The position numbers and the translations under genes were made by a program. Below, one piece after another: positions 27,602-36,657 of a stretch of DNA of 42,551 bases. The notes below the pieces were generated by a model. It made no database searches. It was not told the DNA's origin and saw nothing but the letters and a program-made list of their open reading frames with translations. Source of the stretch: an uncultured Asticcacaulis sp. (GTDB lineage Bacteria; Pseudomonadota; Alphaproteobacteria; Caulobacterales; Caulobacteraceae). Position 1 is the stretch's first letter, and each line of letters starts with the position of its first letter. The stretch lies in contig CAKZJB010000125.1 of assembly GCA_936940865.1 (NCBI GenBank), positions 1-42,551 on the forward strand, written 5' to 3'.

Positions 27602-29335
27602 GTGAAGCCAGCTTTCAAACCGGCCATGAAGGCCGCGACGCCATTCGCCTTGATGTTGACGACCGCCATAATGGTCACCGCCTGCGGCGGGGGCGGATCC
27701 GGCGGCGGCTCGGGCGGCGGCACGTCATCGTCGTCGAGCTCCAGTTCGTCGTCCTCATCGTCGTCGACCTCTACCGGCGCCATCATCACGCCGTCGACGC
27801 CCGCCGCGGCCAGCGTCAGCTTCGAAGTCCATTCCGACCAGAACCGCCTGGCGATCTCGCCGCTGATCTATGGCATCAATTCCGGCGACTTCACCGATGC
27901 ACGCATCAGCCATCTGACCTTCAACCGCGCCGGCGGCAACCGCATCACCGCCTATAACTGGGAAACCAATGCGTCGAACGCCGGCAACGACTACTTCAAT
28001 CAGAACGACAATTTCCTCAGCGCCTCGAATACCCCTGGCGCGGCCTTCACCACACAGATCCAGCAGACGCTGAATGCCGGCGGCGAATACGTCATGTCGA
28101 TCCCCATGGCGGGCTATGTGGCGGCCGACAAGAACGGCGGCGGCGACGTCAACCAGACGGCCGACTTCATCCATACGCGCTTCAACGTCTCGCTGCCGCG
28201 CAAGGGTTCGGCGTTCACCACGACGCCAGACCTTACCGACAAGACCGTCTATCAGGACGAATTCGTCAACTTCCTGAAGGTCACCTTCCCCTCGGCCTTT
28301 ACCGGCAGCCGCGCGAAAATCTCGTTCATGCTCGACAACGAGCCCGACCTGTGGGCGTCGACGCACCGCCGCCTGCGCGGCTCTACTGATTCAAGCGAAG
28401 GCACCAAGGTCACCTATGCCGAAATCTTCCAGCGCACCGAGGATTACGCCTCGGCCATCAAGGACGTGGCGCCCAATTCGCTGGTCTTCGGTCCGGCCAG
28501 CTACGGCTGGCAGGGCTATGTCGATTTCCAGGGCGCGCCCGATGCCGGCGGCCGCGATTTCCTGAGCGCCTATCTGGCTGAACTGAAAAACTATGAAACG
28601 GCGCATGGCCGCCGCATCGTCGACGTGCTGGACCTGCACTGGTATCCGGAAGCCACCGGCGGCGGGGTGCGCATTACCGACGCCGACAATTCGGCCGCGG
28701 TCGTCGCCGCGCGTGTCCAGGCCCCGCGCTCGCTCTACGATTCGACCTACACGGAAACGAGCTGGATCACCCAGTATTCGACGGGCGGCCCGATCAACCT
28801 GCTGCCGCGGATCAAGGCCAAGATCGCCAGCAACTATCCCGGCACCAAGCTGTCGTTCAGTGAATACAATTACGGCGGCGCCGACCATATTTCGGGCGGC
28901 GTGGCCGAGGCCGACGTGCTGGGCGCCTTCGGCGTCCAGGGCATATACGCCGCCAACCTGTGGCCGCTGACCAACAGCTATCCGTTCATCCTGGGCGGCT
29001 TCGACATGTACCGCAATTTCGACGGCGCGGGCGGGACCTTCGGCGACACCTCCGTCCAGGCGACCACCAGCGACAGCGCCAACACGGCCATCTATGCCGG
29101 CGTCGATGCCGCCAACGACCAGCGCATGGTGGTCGTGATGATCAACCGTTCGACGTCTTCGATCACCACGGCGACGCGGCTGTGGCACACGGCGGCCTTT
29201 ACCCATGCCCACGCCTACCGCCTGGAAGGCACGACCTCGACGCCGCAGGACAAGGGCAGCGTCGCCGTCAGCGGCAACAGCGTCTCCATGACCCTGCCGG
29301 CCATGAGCGTGACGACGATCGTCTTTACGCCGTAA
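27602..29335 (+). CDS. GH44-family glycoside hydrolase, lipoprotein
   Basis: This 577-residue protein begins at GTG with AGGGAGAGA upstream. The signal peptide ends in a lipobox (MVTAC, Cys about residue 26), followed by a Gly-rich stretch and a poly-Ser linker (about 41-57), so it is probably surface- or periplasm-anchored. The catalytic region matches GH44 endo-beta-glucanase/xyloglucanase enzymes: LTFNRAGGNRITAYNWE, FMLDNEPDLWASTHR (putative acid/base Glu247), DLHWYPE, LSFSEYNYGGADH (putative nucleophile Glu421). A beta-sandwich C-terminus ends MSVTTIVFTP. The likely substrate is a beta-1,4-glucan or xyloglucan; this is a family-level inference. It overlaps the convergent AraC gene by 11 bp. 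Confidence 0.88.
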   Translation: MKPAFKPAMKAATPFALMLTTAIMVTACGGGGSGGGSGGGTSSSSSSSSSSSSSSTSTGAIITPSTPAAASVSFEVHSDQNRLAISPLIYGINSGDFTDARISHLTFNRAGGNRITAYNWETNASNAGNDYFNQNDNFLSASNTPGAAFTTQIQQTLNAGGEYVMSIPMAGYVAADKNGGGDVNQTADFIHTRFNVSLPRKGSAFTTTPDLTDKTVYQDEFVNFLKVTFPSAFTGSRAKISFMLDNEPDLWASTHRRLRGSTDSSEGTKVTYAEIFQRTEDYASAIKDVAPNSLVFGPASYGWQGYVDFQGAPDAGGRDFLSAYLAELKNYETAHGRRIVDVLDLHWYPEATGGGVRITDADNSAAVVAARVQAPRSLYDSTYTETSWITQYSTGGPINLLPRIKAKIASNYPGTKLSFSEYNYGGADHISGGVAEADVLGAFGVQGIYAANLWPLTNSYPFILGGFDMYRNFDGAGGTFGDTSVQATTSDSANTAIYAGVDAANDQRMVVVMINRSTSSITTATRLWHTAAFTHAHAYRLEGTTSTPQDKGSVAVSGNSVSMTLPAMSVTTIVFTP

Positions 29336-30287
29336 CCGCCGTAAAGGTGCGCCGGTACTGCTGAGGCGCGACACCCAGCCGCGCAACGAACTGCTGGCGC
29401 AGCGACACGGCCGAGCCAAATCCGGCTTCGAAGGCGATATCCTCGACCGGCCGCTGCGTGGTTTCCAGAAGCTGTTGCGCCAGGGCGACCCGGCGCTCGA
29501 TCAGCCACTGGCCGAAGCTCATCCCGAAGGCCTTGTGGAAACGGCGGGTAAAGGTCCGCCGCGTCATGCCCGCCCTGGCCGCCACCGTGTCGAGATCATG
29601 CGGCTGGTTGAGCGTCGCCAGGACCGCGTCGATCGCCGTGGCGAAGGCATCGACAACGACGCGCTTCGCCACCGGCCGCTCGATGAACTGCGCCTGCCCG
29701 CCCTGGCGGTGCGGCGCCAGCACCAGCCGGCGCGCCAGCTGATTGGCCGTCTCTGCGCCCCACTGGCGCCGGACGATGTGCAGGCAGCAGTCGAGCGCCG
29801 CCGCCACGCCCGCCGAAGTAACCACCTGGCCGGCATCGACATACAGCACGTCGGGCCTGACGCTAACCGCCGGGTAGAGCGCCTTCAGCCGTTCCGCGTG
29901 CAGCCAATGGGTGGTGACCTCGCAACCATCGGCCACGCCGGACGCCGCCAGAGCCACCGCGCCAAGACAAAGTCCGACGATCAGCGCGCCGCGCGCATGC
30001 CCGGCGCGCAGGGCGGCGCTCAGCGCCTGGGACGGCTTTTCCTCGACGCTGCGCCAGGTCGGGATGATGATGATGTCGGCGTCGTCGAGGCCCGACAGGT
30101 CGTGCGAGGCGATAAGGCTCAGCGACATTTTCGTCGACAGCGGCCCCGCATCCTCACTGCACACGCGCAGTTCGCACGGGGGCAGGCCGATATCGGTCCG
30201 GTCTTCGCCGAAGACCAGGCAGGGCACGGACAGATGGAAGGGGCTGATGCGGTCGAAGGCGACCACGGACACGATGATTGGCTTCAT
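29325..30287 (-). CDS. AraC-family regulator with DJ-1/PfpI-like sensor domain
   Basis: A 320-residue regulator of the GlxA/FtrA type. Residues 1 to ~190 form a class I amidotransferase/DJ-1-like domain (VSVVAFDRISPFHLSVPCLVFGE, IIIPTWR, GLCLGAVALAASGVADG). The rest is a two-helix-turn-helix AraC domain (LDTVAARAGMTRRTFTRRFHKAFGMSFGQWL, VEDIAFEAGFGSAVSLRQQF). The start at 30287 is chosen because the domain begins there; upstream codons look non-coding. It is divergent from the cysteine hydrolase gene across 100 bp, a typical regulator-target arrangement. The ligand is unknown. Confidence 0.92.
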   Translation of the reverse strand: MKPIIVSVVAFDRISPFHLSVPCLVFGEDRTDIGLPPCELRVCSEDAGPLSTKMSLSLIASHDLSGLDDADIIIIPTWRSVEEKPSQALSAALRAGHARGALIVGLCLGAVALAASGVADGCEVTTHWLHAERLKALYPAVSVRPDVLYVDAGQVVTSAGVAAALDCCLHIVRRQWGAETANQLARRLVLAPHRQGGQAQFIERPVAKRVVVDAFATAIDAVLATLNQPHDLDTVAARAGMTRRTFTRRFHKAFGMSFGQWLIERRVALAQQLLETTQRPVEDIAFEAGFGSAVSLRQQFVARLGVAPQQYRRTFTAVTA

Positions 30288-30387
30288 GCCGCGATTGTCC
30301 CGATTCCATCGAACAATGTCAACCGGGCCACTCGCGGGCGGTGCGAGGCAATAGGTATGATGACGCAGCCAACAGAGGAGAACAGAC

Positions 30388-31062
30388 ATGGCAAATCCCG
30401 CAGACATGGCAAATCCCCAGCGCGCCCTGCCCGTCAGGGCCCTGATCGTCATCGACGTGCAGAACGACTATGACGGCGGCAATCTCACCATCGAATATCC
30501 GGTCTTTTCCGACAGCGTGCAGAAGGTCGCCGCCGCCATGGACGCGGCGCGGCGGCACGGCGTGAAGATCGTGGTCGTGAAGATGATCTCGCCGCCCACG
30601 GCCAAGGTTTTCGCGGCCGGCACGCCAGGCGCCGAGTTCCATCCCGAGATCGCCGCCGGCCCCTTCGATCACTATATCGAAAAGACCCTGCCCAGCGCCT
30701 TCACCGGCACCGACCTGGAATTGTGGTTGCGCGGGAACGGCATCGATACGGTGACGATCGCCGGCTACATGACGCACAATTGCGACCTGTCGACCGTCAT
30801 CCACGCCTTCCACATGGGCTTCGACGTCGAATTCCTGTCAGACGCGACAGGGTCGGTGCCCTATGCCAATTCGGCCGGAGAGGCGTCTGCCCGGGACATC
30901 CACCACGTCATGACGGTCGTTTTCCAGTCGCGCTTCGCGGCGGTGCTGACGACCGATGCCTGGACAAGCTGCCTCGAGACCGGCGCCCTGCCGGAACGCG
31001 ACGACATTCCGTCATCGAACCGGCGGGCGCTGGCCTTGCGGCAGGAAAAGGTCCCCGCCTGA
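30388..31062 (+). CDS. Isochorismatase-like cysteine hydrolase
   Basis: The protein has 224 residues. The family triad is visible as Asp23 (IVIDVQNDY), Lys99 (YIEKTLPSAFTG) and Cys132 (MTHNCDLST, preceded by the usual GYMTHN non-proline bend). Family members hydrolyse isochorismate, nicotinamide, ureidoacrylate or other amides and esters; this one's substrate is not evident. A 12-bp direct repeat (ATGGCAAATCCC) gives the duplicated start MANPADMANP. The first ATG has AGAGGAGA at the right distance and is chosen. It is likely controlled by the divergent AraC-type regulator. Confidence 0.9.
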   Translation: MANPADMANPQRALPVRALIVIDVQNDYDGGNLTIEYPVFSDSVQKVAAAMDAARRHGVKIVVVKMISPPTAKVFAAGTPGAEFHPEIAAGPFDHYIEKTLPSAFTGTDLELWLRGNGIDTVTIAGYMTHNCDLSTVIHAFHMGFDVEFLSDATGSVPYANSAGEASARDIHHVMTVVFQSRFAAVLTTDAWTSCLETGALPERDDIPSSNRRALALRQEKVPA

Positions 31063-31070
31063 TCCCGGGC

Positions 31071-31092
31071 GGGCGGGGCGCGATCCCCGCCC
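31071..31092. terminator. GC hairpin between convergent genes
   Basis: GGGCGGGG/CCCCGCCC with a 6-nt loop fills the 30-bp gap between the cysteine hydrolase and the Lnt-like gene. It has no T-tract, so it is only a possible bidirectional terminator. Confidence 0.45.
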
Positions 31093-32508
31093 TTACCCGG
31101 CCGGCCTGCGCCAGGCCCACACCATGGCCAGGACGCTCAGGCCCAGGCTCAGCCAGCCGAACGTTTCGCGGACGTGGCTGTAGGGCGTGTCGATACGCGC
31201 CGCCGCAAGGCGTGCGGTCACGACCGTCATGCCCTGCGCGGAGGCCGCTTCGGCCATCACGCGGCCATAGGCGTCGTACCCTCCGGCAATGCCATTCCGG
31301 GCACTGCGTGCGATGGCATAGCCGCCCTCGATGCCGCGCATCATGGTCATGCGCGCCCCCATCCAGCCGTCCTGGCCGAAGTCCCACGCCGGGACGGCCA
31401 TCACCGCCACCTTGCCGGCATATTCACCGCCAATGGACGGAATATGCATGTCCTTGCAAACGGCCGTGCCCGCCCTCAGTGGCCCGAGATCGAACATCAG
31501 GGGCGTATGCCCCGGCACATCGCGATTCTCGAAAACCGGCACCAGGCGCTGCTTGTCGTACCAGGCCAGGGTTCCGTCCGGCCGCGCCACAAGGGAACGG
31601 TTGCGGTAGATCCCGCCCATCCGCACTTCCAGGCCGGCCACGACCGTCGCCCGATGCCTCATGGCGGCCGCGCTGACCTGCGTGGCGGCGGCATCCGCGG
31701 CGGCCTTGTCCAGCAGGGCGATCTTCTCGGGCAGGACGACCAGGCTGCCGGGCGTGGCGGCACGGTCGACCGCCGGCCCGTAGGCGGCCCACACCGCCGC
31801 CCAGTCCTCGGCGATGCCGCGGAAGCGGTCGCTGGCCAGCAAGACCACCGGCAGTCGCTGCGCGGGCGCGGGCGTCGTCAGCCGTACACCGGCATAGAGT
31901 CCGGCCCCTGCCAGCACGGCCACGGCCATGGCGCTGGCCGCCGCCACGCGCCGCATGTTCATCGGCCCCGCCAGCAGCCCCCCGACAAGGCTTCCCGGCA
32001 GCAGGACCAGGAAGGTCACCGCCGGCGTGCCGCCCCAGGCCGCCGCCTGGATCACAGGTAACAGCGCCATCTGGCTGTAGGCCAGGCTGCCGACGGCGCC
32101 GTGCACCGAAACCGTCAGCGCCACCTCCTCGAGCCCGGCCGCGAAGGCCGGCAGGACGAACACCGCCGCCCAGGCCGGCAGACGCCGCCACGCGGTGGCC
32201 GCCAGCGATGCCGCCCCGCCCCATGCCAGGATCCGCAAGACGAGAACGGTCACCGCGGTGACAGGGCTGAAGTCCAGATAGTAGCCGAACACGCTGGCGA
32301 TCGATACCGCGCCGGCAATGCCCCCGGCCAGCCAGGCATTACGCCGCCCGCCCGCCGCGGCCGGGACCAGCAACAACGGCGTCAGCCACGGCGCCCACCA
32401 CAGCGGATGCAGGGCGTAGCCGCAGGCGAGCAGCAGCCCCGCGCCCACGGCCAGGCTTAGCCTGCCCAGGAGCGGCAATCTGTTTTCAGGATAATCATTT
32501 GAAGACAT
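31093..32508 (-). CDS. Apolipoprotein N-acyltransferase-like (Lnt paralogue) membrane protein
   Basis: The 471-residue protein has ~6 N-terminal membrane helices (LGRLSLAVGAGLLLACGYALHP and others), a periplasmic nitrilase-fold domain and a final membrane helix (FGWLSLGLSVLAMVWAW). The Glu-Lys-Cys triad of the carbon-nitrogen hydrolase superfamily is visible in VVLPEKIAL, AWYDKQRLVP and GTAVCKDMHI. True Lnt has a conserved HLVPFGE segment; here it reads KQRLVPVFENRDVPGH. This suggests a paralogue with another acyl acceptor or donor rather than the housekeeping enzyme. The start at 32508 removes a non-conserved 52-residue upstream extension. It is divergent from a membrane LytTR regulator across 144 bp, suggesting regulated expression. 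Confidence 0.85.
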   Translation of the reverse strand: MSSNDYPENRLPLLGRLSLAVGAGLLLACGYALHPLWWAPWLTPLLLVPAAAGGRRNAWLAGGIAGAVSIASVFGYYLDFSPVTAVTVLVLRILAWGGAASLAATAWRRLPAWAAVFVLPAFAAGLEEVALTVSVHGAVGSLAYSQMALLPVIQAAAWGGTPAVTFLVLLPGSLVGGLLAGPMNMRRVAAASAMAVAVLAGAGLYAGVRLTTPAPAQRLPVVLLASDRFRGIAEDWAAVWAAYGPAVDRAATPGSLVVLPEKIALLDKAAADAAATQVSAAAMRHRATVVAGLEVRMGGIYRNRSLVARPDGTLAWYDKQRLVPVFENRDVPGHTPLMFDLGPLRAGTAVCKDMHIPSIGGEYAGKVAVMAVPAWDFGQDGWMGARMTMMRGIEGGYAIARSARNGIAGGYDAYGRVMAEAASAQGMTVVTARLAAARIDTPYSHVRETFGWLSLGLSVLAMVWAWRRPAG

Positions 32509-32652
32509 GAAGTTTTCCCACATACAGCGAAGACAGTGACTGCATCGATGCGTCGTTTTTCCGGCGCCCGCCACCGCCGTTTCGCCAATGGGCGAATGGG
32601 TTCGCGGCGGGATGACTGGACCCGCCAGGCGGTGTTTGTTAGGGTCGTGGAC

Positions 32653-33408
32653 ATGCGTTTTCACGATCTGATCGCGGACTTCGGCAACGGGCGCTGGTGG
32701 CCGCGCGCGCTCGGACTGGCCTTCGCGGCCGGCATCCTCCTGGGCGTGCTCGGCCCGTTCGGCAGTTTCCTGAACGGCAATATCATGCTGCGCGTGTTCA
32801 GCTGGACCGTGGATGTCGTCACAGGCACGGCGCTGGTCGGCCTGCTGATGCCGCGTCTGGTCCGGGCCGGGTTGCGCCTGAAGATGCCGCTGCCCGCCGC
32901 CCTGATCGGCGCCTTCCTGGTCGTCAATGTGCCGACGGCGCTGTTTTCAGCAGCGTTCGGCTATTGGCTGTGGCCGCGGATGATCGACCGCGTGCGCCCG
33001 GAGGACTGGTATACCCAGTCGCTTCTGGTCTGCGCCGTCATCATCGGACTATGGGTGCTGTTCAGCCTTGCGTTCGATCGGCCCCGTCCCGCGCCCCTGC
33101 CGCGGCCGGCATCCGCCAAGGACAGCCTCGAGCCCGTGCTGTGCCTGCAGATGGAGGACCATTATGTGCGTGTTCACCGGCCGTCCGGCTCGACCCTGGA
33201 ACTGATGCCGCTGCGCACGGCGATCGACCGCTACGGCCAGGGCGACGGCGTGCAGGTCCATCGCAGCTGGTGGGTCGCCGCCTCGGCCGTCGAGGCGAGC
33301 GAGCGCGATTCCCGTAACTGGCGCCTGCGGCTGAGCAACGGCGTGCGGGTGCCGGTGGCGCGCAACCGCGTTACCGAGGCCCGCTCCCGGGGCTGGATCA
33401 GGGATTGA
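32653..33408 (+). CDS. Membrane-bound LytTR-family transcriptional regulator
   Basis: A 251-residue protein. Four hydrophobic helices (ALGLAFAAGILLGVLGPFG, VFSWTVDVVTGTALVGLLM, PAALIGAFLVVNVPTALFS, LLVCAVIIGLWVLFSLAF) precede a C-terminal LytTR DNA-binding domain (EPVLCLQMEDHYVRVHRP...LRTAIDRYG...VQVHRSWWVA...GVRVPVARNRVTEAR). Such membrane-embedded LytTR proteins act without a response-regulator receiver and are often paired with a membrane protein that controls them. The start at 32653 is chosen because hydrophobic sequence follows shortly; upstream codons are basic and non-conserved. The divergent Lnt-like gene is the obvious candidate target or partner. Confidence 0.88.
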   Translation: MRFHDLIADFGNGRWWPRALGLAFAAGILLGVLGPFGSFLNGNIMLRVFSWTVDVVTGTALVGLLMPRLVRAGLRLKMPLPAALIGAFLVVNVPTALFSAAFGYWLWPRMIDRVRPEDWYTQSLLVCAVIIGLWVLFSLAFDRPRPAPLPRPASAKDSLEPVLCLQMEDHYVRVHRPSGSTLELMPLRTAIDRYGQGDGVQVHRSWWVAASAVEASERDSRNWRLRLSNGVRVPVARNRVTEARSRGWIRD

Positions 33409-33421
33409 TTGCAGGAAACCG

Positions 33422-33458
33422 AAAAGGGCGGAGGTTTCCCCCCCGCCCCATGATTTTT
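33422..33458. terminator. Bidirectional terminator between the LytTR gene and ettA
   Basis: GGGCGG (33426-33431) pairs with CCGCCC (33443-33448), extended by GG/CC. On the minus strand it is followed by TTTT, ending ettA. On the plus strand it is followed by CATGATTTTT, ending the LytTR gene. Confidence 0.7.
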
Positions 33459-35124
33459 ATCGGCTGAACTTCTGGAACTTGATCCGGTGCGGGATCAGGC
33501 TGTCCGTGCCCAAGCGGCGTTTCTTGTCCGCCTCGTACATTTCGAAGTTGCCTTCGAACCATTCGACATGGCTGTCGCCTTCGAAAGCCAGGATGTGCGT
33601 CGCCAGCCGGTCGAGGAACCAGCGGTCGTGGCTGATGACCACGGCGCAGCCGGCGAACTCTTCCAGGGCCTCTTCCAGCGCCTGCAGGGTTTCGATATCG
33701 AGGTCGTTGGTCGGTTCGTCGAGCAGGATGACGTTGCCGCCGGCCGCCAGCGTCTTGGCCAGGTGGACGCGGTTGCGCTCACCGCCCGACAGCAGGCCGA
33801 CCTTCTTCTGCTGGTCGCCGCCCTTGAAGTTGAAGCCGCCGACATAGGCGCGCGAATTGATTTCGCGCTTGCCCACCACCATGATGTCGGTGCCGCCGGA
33901 GATGGCCTGCCACACGGTATCGTTGGGGTTCAGGTCGTCGCGCGACTGGTCGACATAGGCCAGCTTTACCGTCTCGCCGAGACGGATCGTGCCGGCGTCG
34001 GGCTTTTCCTGGCCGGTGATCAGCTTGAACAGGGTCGACTTGCCGGCGCCGTTCGGGCCGATGACGCCGACAATGCCGTTGGGCGGCAGGCGGAAGCTGA
34101 GCCCCTTGAACAGCACCTTGTCGCCGTATTCCTTTTCGAGGTCGGTGACTTCCAGCACGACATTGCCGAGGCGCGGCCCGGGCGGAATCTGGATGGTCGC
34201 GAAGGTCTGCGCCGCGCGCGCGTTTTCCTGTTCGCGAACCATGTCCTCATAAGCCGCCAGACGGGCCTTGGACTTCGACTGGCGCGCCTTGACGCCCGAA
34301 CGGACCCATTCCAGTTCCTTGGTGAGGGCGCGCTGGCGGGCTTCGGATTCCGACTGCTCCTGCACGACGCGCTTCTGCTTTTGCTCGAGCCAGCCGGAGT
34401 AGTTGCCTTCGTACGGCACGCCCTTGCCGCGGTCGAGCTCCAGCGTCCACTTGGTGACCTGATCGAGGAAGTAGCGGTCGTGGGTGACCAGGATGACGCA
34501 GCCCGGGAAGTTCTCCAGGTGGTGCTGCAGCCAGGCGACCGATTCGGCGTCCAGGTGGTTGGTCGGTTCGTCGAGCAGCAGCATGTCGGGTTTGCTGAGC
34601 AGGAGGCGGGCCAGGGCCACGCGGCGCTTTTCACCGCCCGACAGCTTCTGCACGCCCGAGTCGTTCGGAGGGCAGCGCAAGGCGTCCATGGCCATTTCGA
34701 TACGGCTGTCGATGTCCCACAGGTCGCCGGCGTCGATCTTTTCCTGAAGGGCGTTCATCTCCTCCATAAGTTCGTCCGAATATTCCTCGCCCATCAGGGT
34801 CGCCACTTCGTTGTAGCGGTCGAAGATCTTCTTTTCCTCGCACCACGAGATGACGTTTTCCCAAACGGTCTTGTCGGGGTCGAGTTGCGGCTCCTGTTCC
34901 AGGTAGCCCATCTTGGTGCCTTCGGCGGCCTTGGCCTCGCCGGAGAATTCCTTGTCGATGCCGGCCATGATCTTCAGCAAGGTCGACTTGCCGGAGCCGT
35001 TGACGCCGACGACGCCGATCTTGGCGTCGGAATAGAAGCTGAGCCAGATGTTCTCGAAAACCTTCTTGCCGCCGGGATAGATCTTGGTCAGACCCTGCAT
35101 CTGGAAAATATATTGTTGCGCCAT
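33457..35124 (-). CDS. ettA: Energy-dependent translational throttle protein EttA (ABC-F)
   Basis: The 555-residue protein has the EttA length and layout. ABC1 has Walker [10 protein letters not shown], signature [15 protein letters not shown] and Walker [12 protein letters not shown]. An arm and P-site tRNA interaction linker (about 240-320, rich in Lys, Arg and Gln) follows. ABC2 has [23 protein letters not shown] and [11 protein letters not shown]. The N-terminus [21 protein letters not shown] is typical. EttA binds the ribosomal E site and gates the first peptide bond in response to the ATP/ADP ratio. The start at 35124 matches the family; a longer upstream frame is non-coding. Confidence 0.97.
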   Translation of the reverse strand: MAQQYIFQMQGLTKIYPGGKKVFENIWLSFYSDAKIGVVGVNGSGKSTLLKIMAGIDKEFSGEAKAAEGTKMGYLEQEPQLDPDKTVWENVISWCEEKKIFDRYNEVATLMGEEYSDELMEEMNALQEKIDAGDLWDIDSRIEMAMDALRCPPNDSGVQKLSGGEKRRVALARLLLSKPDMLLLDEPTNHLDAESVAWLQHHLENFPGCVILVTHDRYFLDQVTKWTLELDRGKGVPYEGNYSGWLEQKQKRVVQEQSESEARQRALTKELEWVRSGVKARQSKSKARLAAYEDMVREQENARAAQTFATIQIPPGPRLGNVVLEVTDLEKEYGDKVLFKGLSFRLPPNGIVGVIGPNGAGKSTLFKLITGQEKPDAGTIRLGETVKLAYVDQSRDDLNPNDTVWQAISGGTDIMVVGKREINSRAYVGGFNFKGGDQQKKVGLLSGGERNRVHLAKTLAAGGNVILLDEPTNDLDIETLQALEEALEEFAGCAVVISHDRWFLDRLATHILAFEGDSHVEWFEGNFEMYEADKKRRLGTDSLIPHRIKFQKFSR

Positions 35125-35181
35125 CGGGGAGTCCGCGCCCTTGCCATTGCGATGAGTGAGAAATGGCCGCCCGTTTAGCCT

Positions 35182-35201
35182 CTTGGGGTTAAAACCACAA
35201 G
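35182..35201. promoter_or_regulatory. Near-perfect 20-bp palindrome upstream of ettA
   Basis: CTTGgGGTTaaAACCaCAAG is symmetric except for one pair, 58-77 nt upstream of the ettA start, in the position of an operator. The binding protein is unknown. The rest of 35125-35539 (415 bp between divergent ettA and the AraC gene) shows no gene or strong structure. Confidence 0.3.
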
Positions 35202-35539
35202 GTCTTAAACCGGTCATTCGTCCGTGAACGGCACCGGGGCGCAGGTTTCCCCACGCCCCGCGCGGCCGCCGGGAATAAAATGGACATCGATAAAATATGC
35301 GACCGCATGAAGCGATGAAGACGGCGGAAAATAGCCCGCCCCTTCCGGCCGCCGCGCCATCCACGGGAATGAAGGGCGCAGGAGCGGCCCGGGCCCTTGA
35401 TACAAAAAGCGCTTCGTGGAGCAACCGGATGCGCCGGAATTGAGACACGGCGCCAAAAAATCGAGACGAATGGCGGGCCGTCCCTTCGGATTGCCCGGAT
35501 TTGCACTTTCGCCGTCCGTGCTGATAAGCTGCGAAAAAC

Positions 35540-36589
35540 ATGAATACGGTCATGACTATCCGCCCCAATTTGCCGTTTACCGAAGCCGGAACGCACGTCG
35601 CACCCCGACAGGCGGGCGTGGCGGCCTATCGCGAAGCCATAGCCCCGGTCTTCGACCTCAACATGGATGCCGGGCAGGACGAAACCGACCTATGGGTCAA
35701 AAGCTATCACGTCGGCCCGCTGCTGCTCGGCCGCGCCCACATGGCCGGCAGCCATTTCCGCTACAGGCGCGACGGCGGCAAGATCGCGGCCACGGCGCTG
35801 GACCTCATCCTTGTCCAGATCGTCATGGCCGGCAGCGACGTCCGCTATACGGGGCGTTTCGGACTGACGACGGGAACCTTCGACGTCTGCCTGCTCGACC
35901 TTGCCCGCCCCTTCCGCTCCGAGACTGCCGACTGCACCAATTTCACCCTGGCCATCCCGCGCGGCCTGCTGGGCATAAGCGAAAGCCGGATCGACGACCT
36001 GCACGGCCTTACCTTGCGCGGGCAGACCCCGGCCGCCGCCCTGATGGCCGCCCATGTCGACCATGTCTGGCAACTGGCCGGGCACATGACGGCCGACGAC
36101 GCGCCGGCGATCGCCAGGGGGACGATCGACCTCCTCACGGCGCTGGCGGCGCCGCACGTCGATACGGAAACGCGCGTCTCTTCCGTGGCCGAGGCGGTGA
36201 TCATCCGGCTGAAACGGCATATCGATCAGAATCTGGGTGTTCCGGACCTCGGGCCCGACCATCTTTGCCGTCATTTCGGCCTGTCGCGCGCCCGGTTGTA
36301 CCGCCTGTTCGCACCGTTCGGCGGGGTGGCGGACTATATCCGCCGGCGCCGCCTGCACCGGGCGATGACAATTCTGTCGGATCCCAAGGCCGCCGACCGC
36401 CCGCTGGGCGCCCTGGCCGTCGATCTTGGCTTCGGCGACGGCGCGGCCTTCTCAAGGGCTTTCAAGACGCAGTTCGACATGACGCCAAGCGAGGCACGCG
36501 AACTGGGCCGCGACACCGTATGGCAGCGTGGCGAAGATGAAACGGCATCGCCGCTGCCGCTATGGCTCAGGATGCTGGACGCCGCCTGA
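35540..36589 (+). CDS. AraC-family transcriptional regulator
   Basis: A 349-residue protein with an N-terminal cupin-like AraC-binding domain (about 60-220: [59 protein letters not shown]) and a C-terminal helix-turn-helix pair ([37 protein letters not shown] and [32 protein letters not shown]). It sits 68 bp upstream of, and in the same direction as, the Tat-exported oxidase gene and may regulate it. An in-frame ATG four codons in is an alternative start. Confidence 0.92.
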   Translation: MNTVMTIRPNLPFTEAGTHVAPRQAGVAAYREAIAPVFDLNMDAGQDETDLWVKSYHVGPLLLGRAHMAGSHFRYRRDGGKIAATALDLILVQIVMAGSDVRYTGRFGLTTGTFDVCLLDLARPFRSETADCTNFTLAIPRGLLGISESRIDDLHGLTLRGQTPAAALMAAHVDHVWQLAGHMTADDAPAIARGTIDLLTALAAPHVDTETRVSSVAEAVIIRLKRHIDQNLGVPDLGPDHLCRHFGLSRARLYRLFAPFGGVADYIRRRRLHRAMTILSDPKAADRPLGALAVDLGFGDGAAFSRAFKTQFDMTPSEARELGRDTVWQRGEDETASPLPLWLRMLDAA

Positions 36590-36657
36590 GATTTTGCCGT
36601 TGAACCGGCACGCCAATCGTGCGACACACGTCGCACATACGCGACAGGGAGATCACC

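Noticed and set aside
27720-27775. TCG/TCC repeats considered as a tandem repeat or CRISPR-like array
   Set aside because: They encode the poly-Ser linker of the GH44 lipoprotein; there are no spacers and no regular repeat unit.
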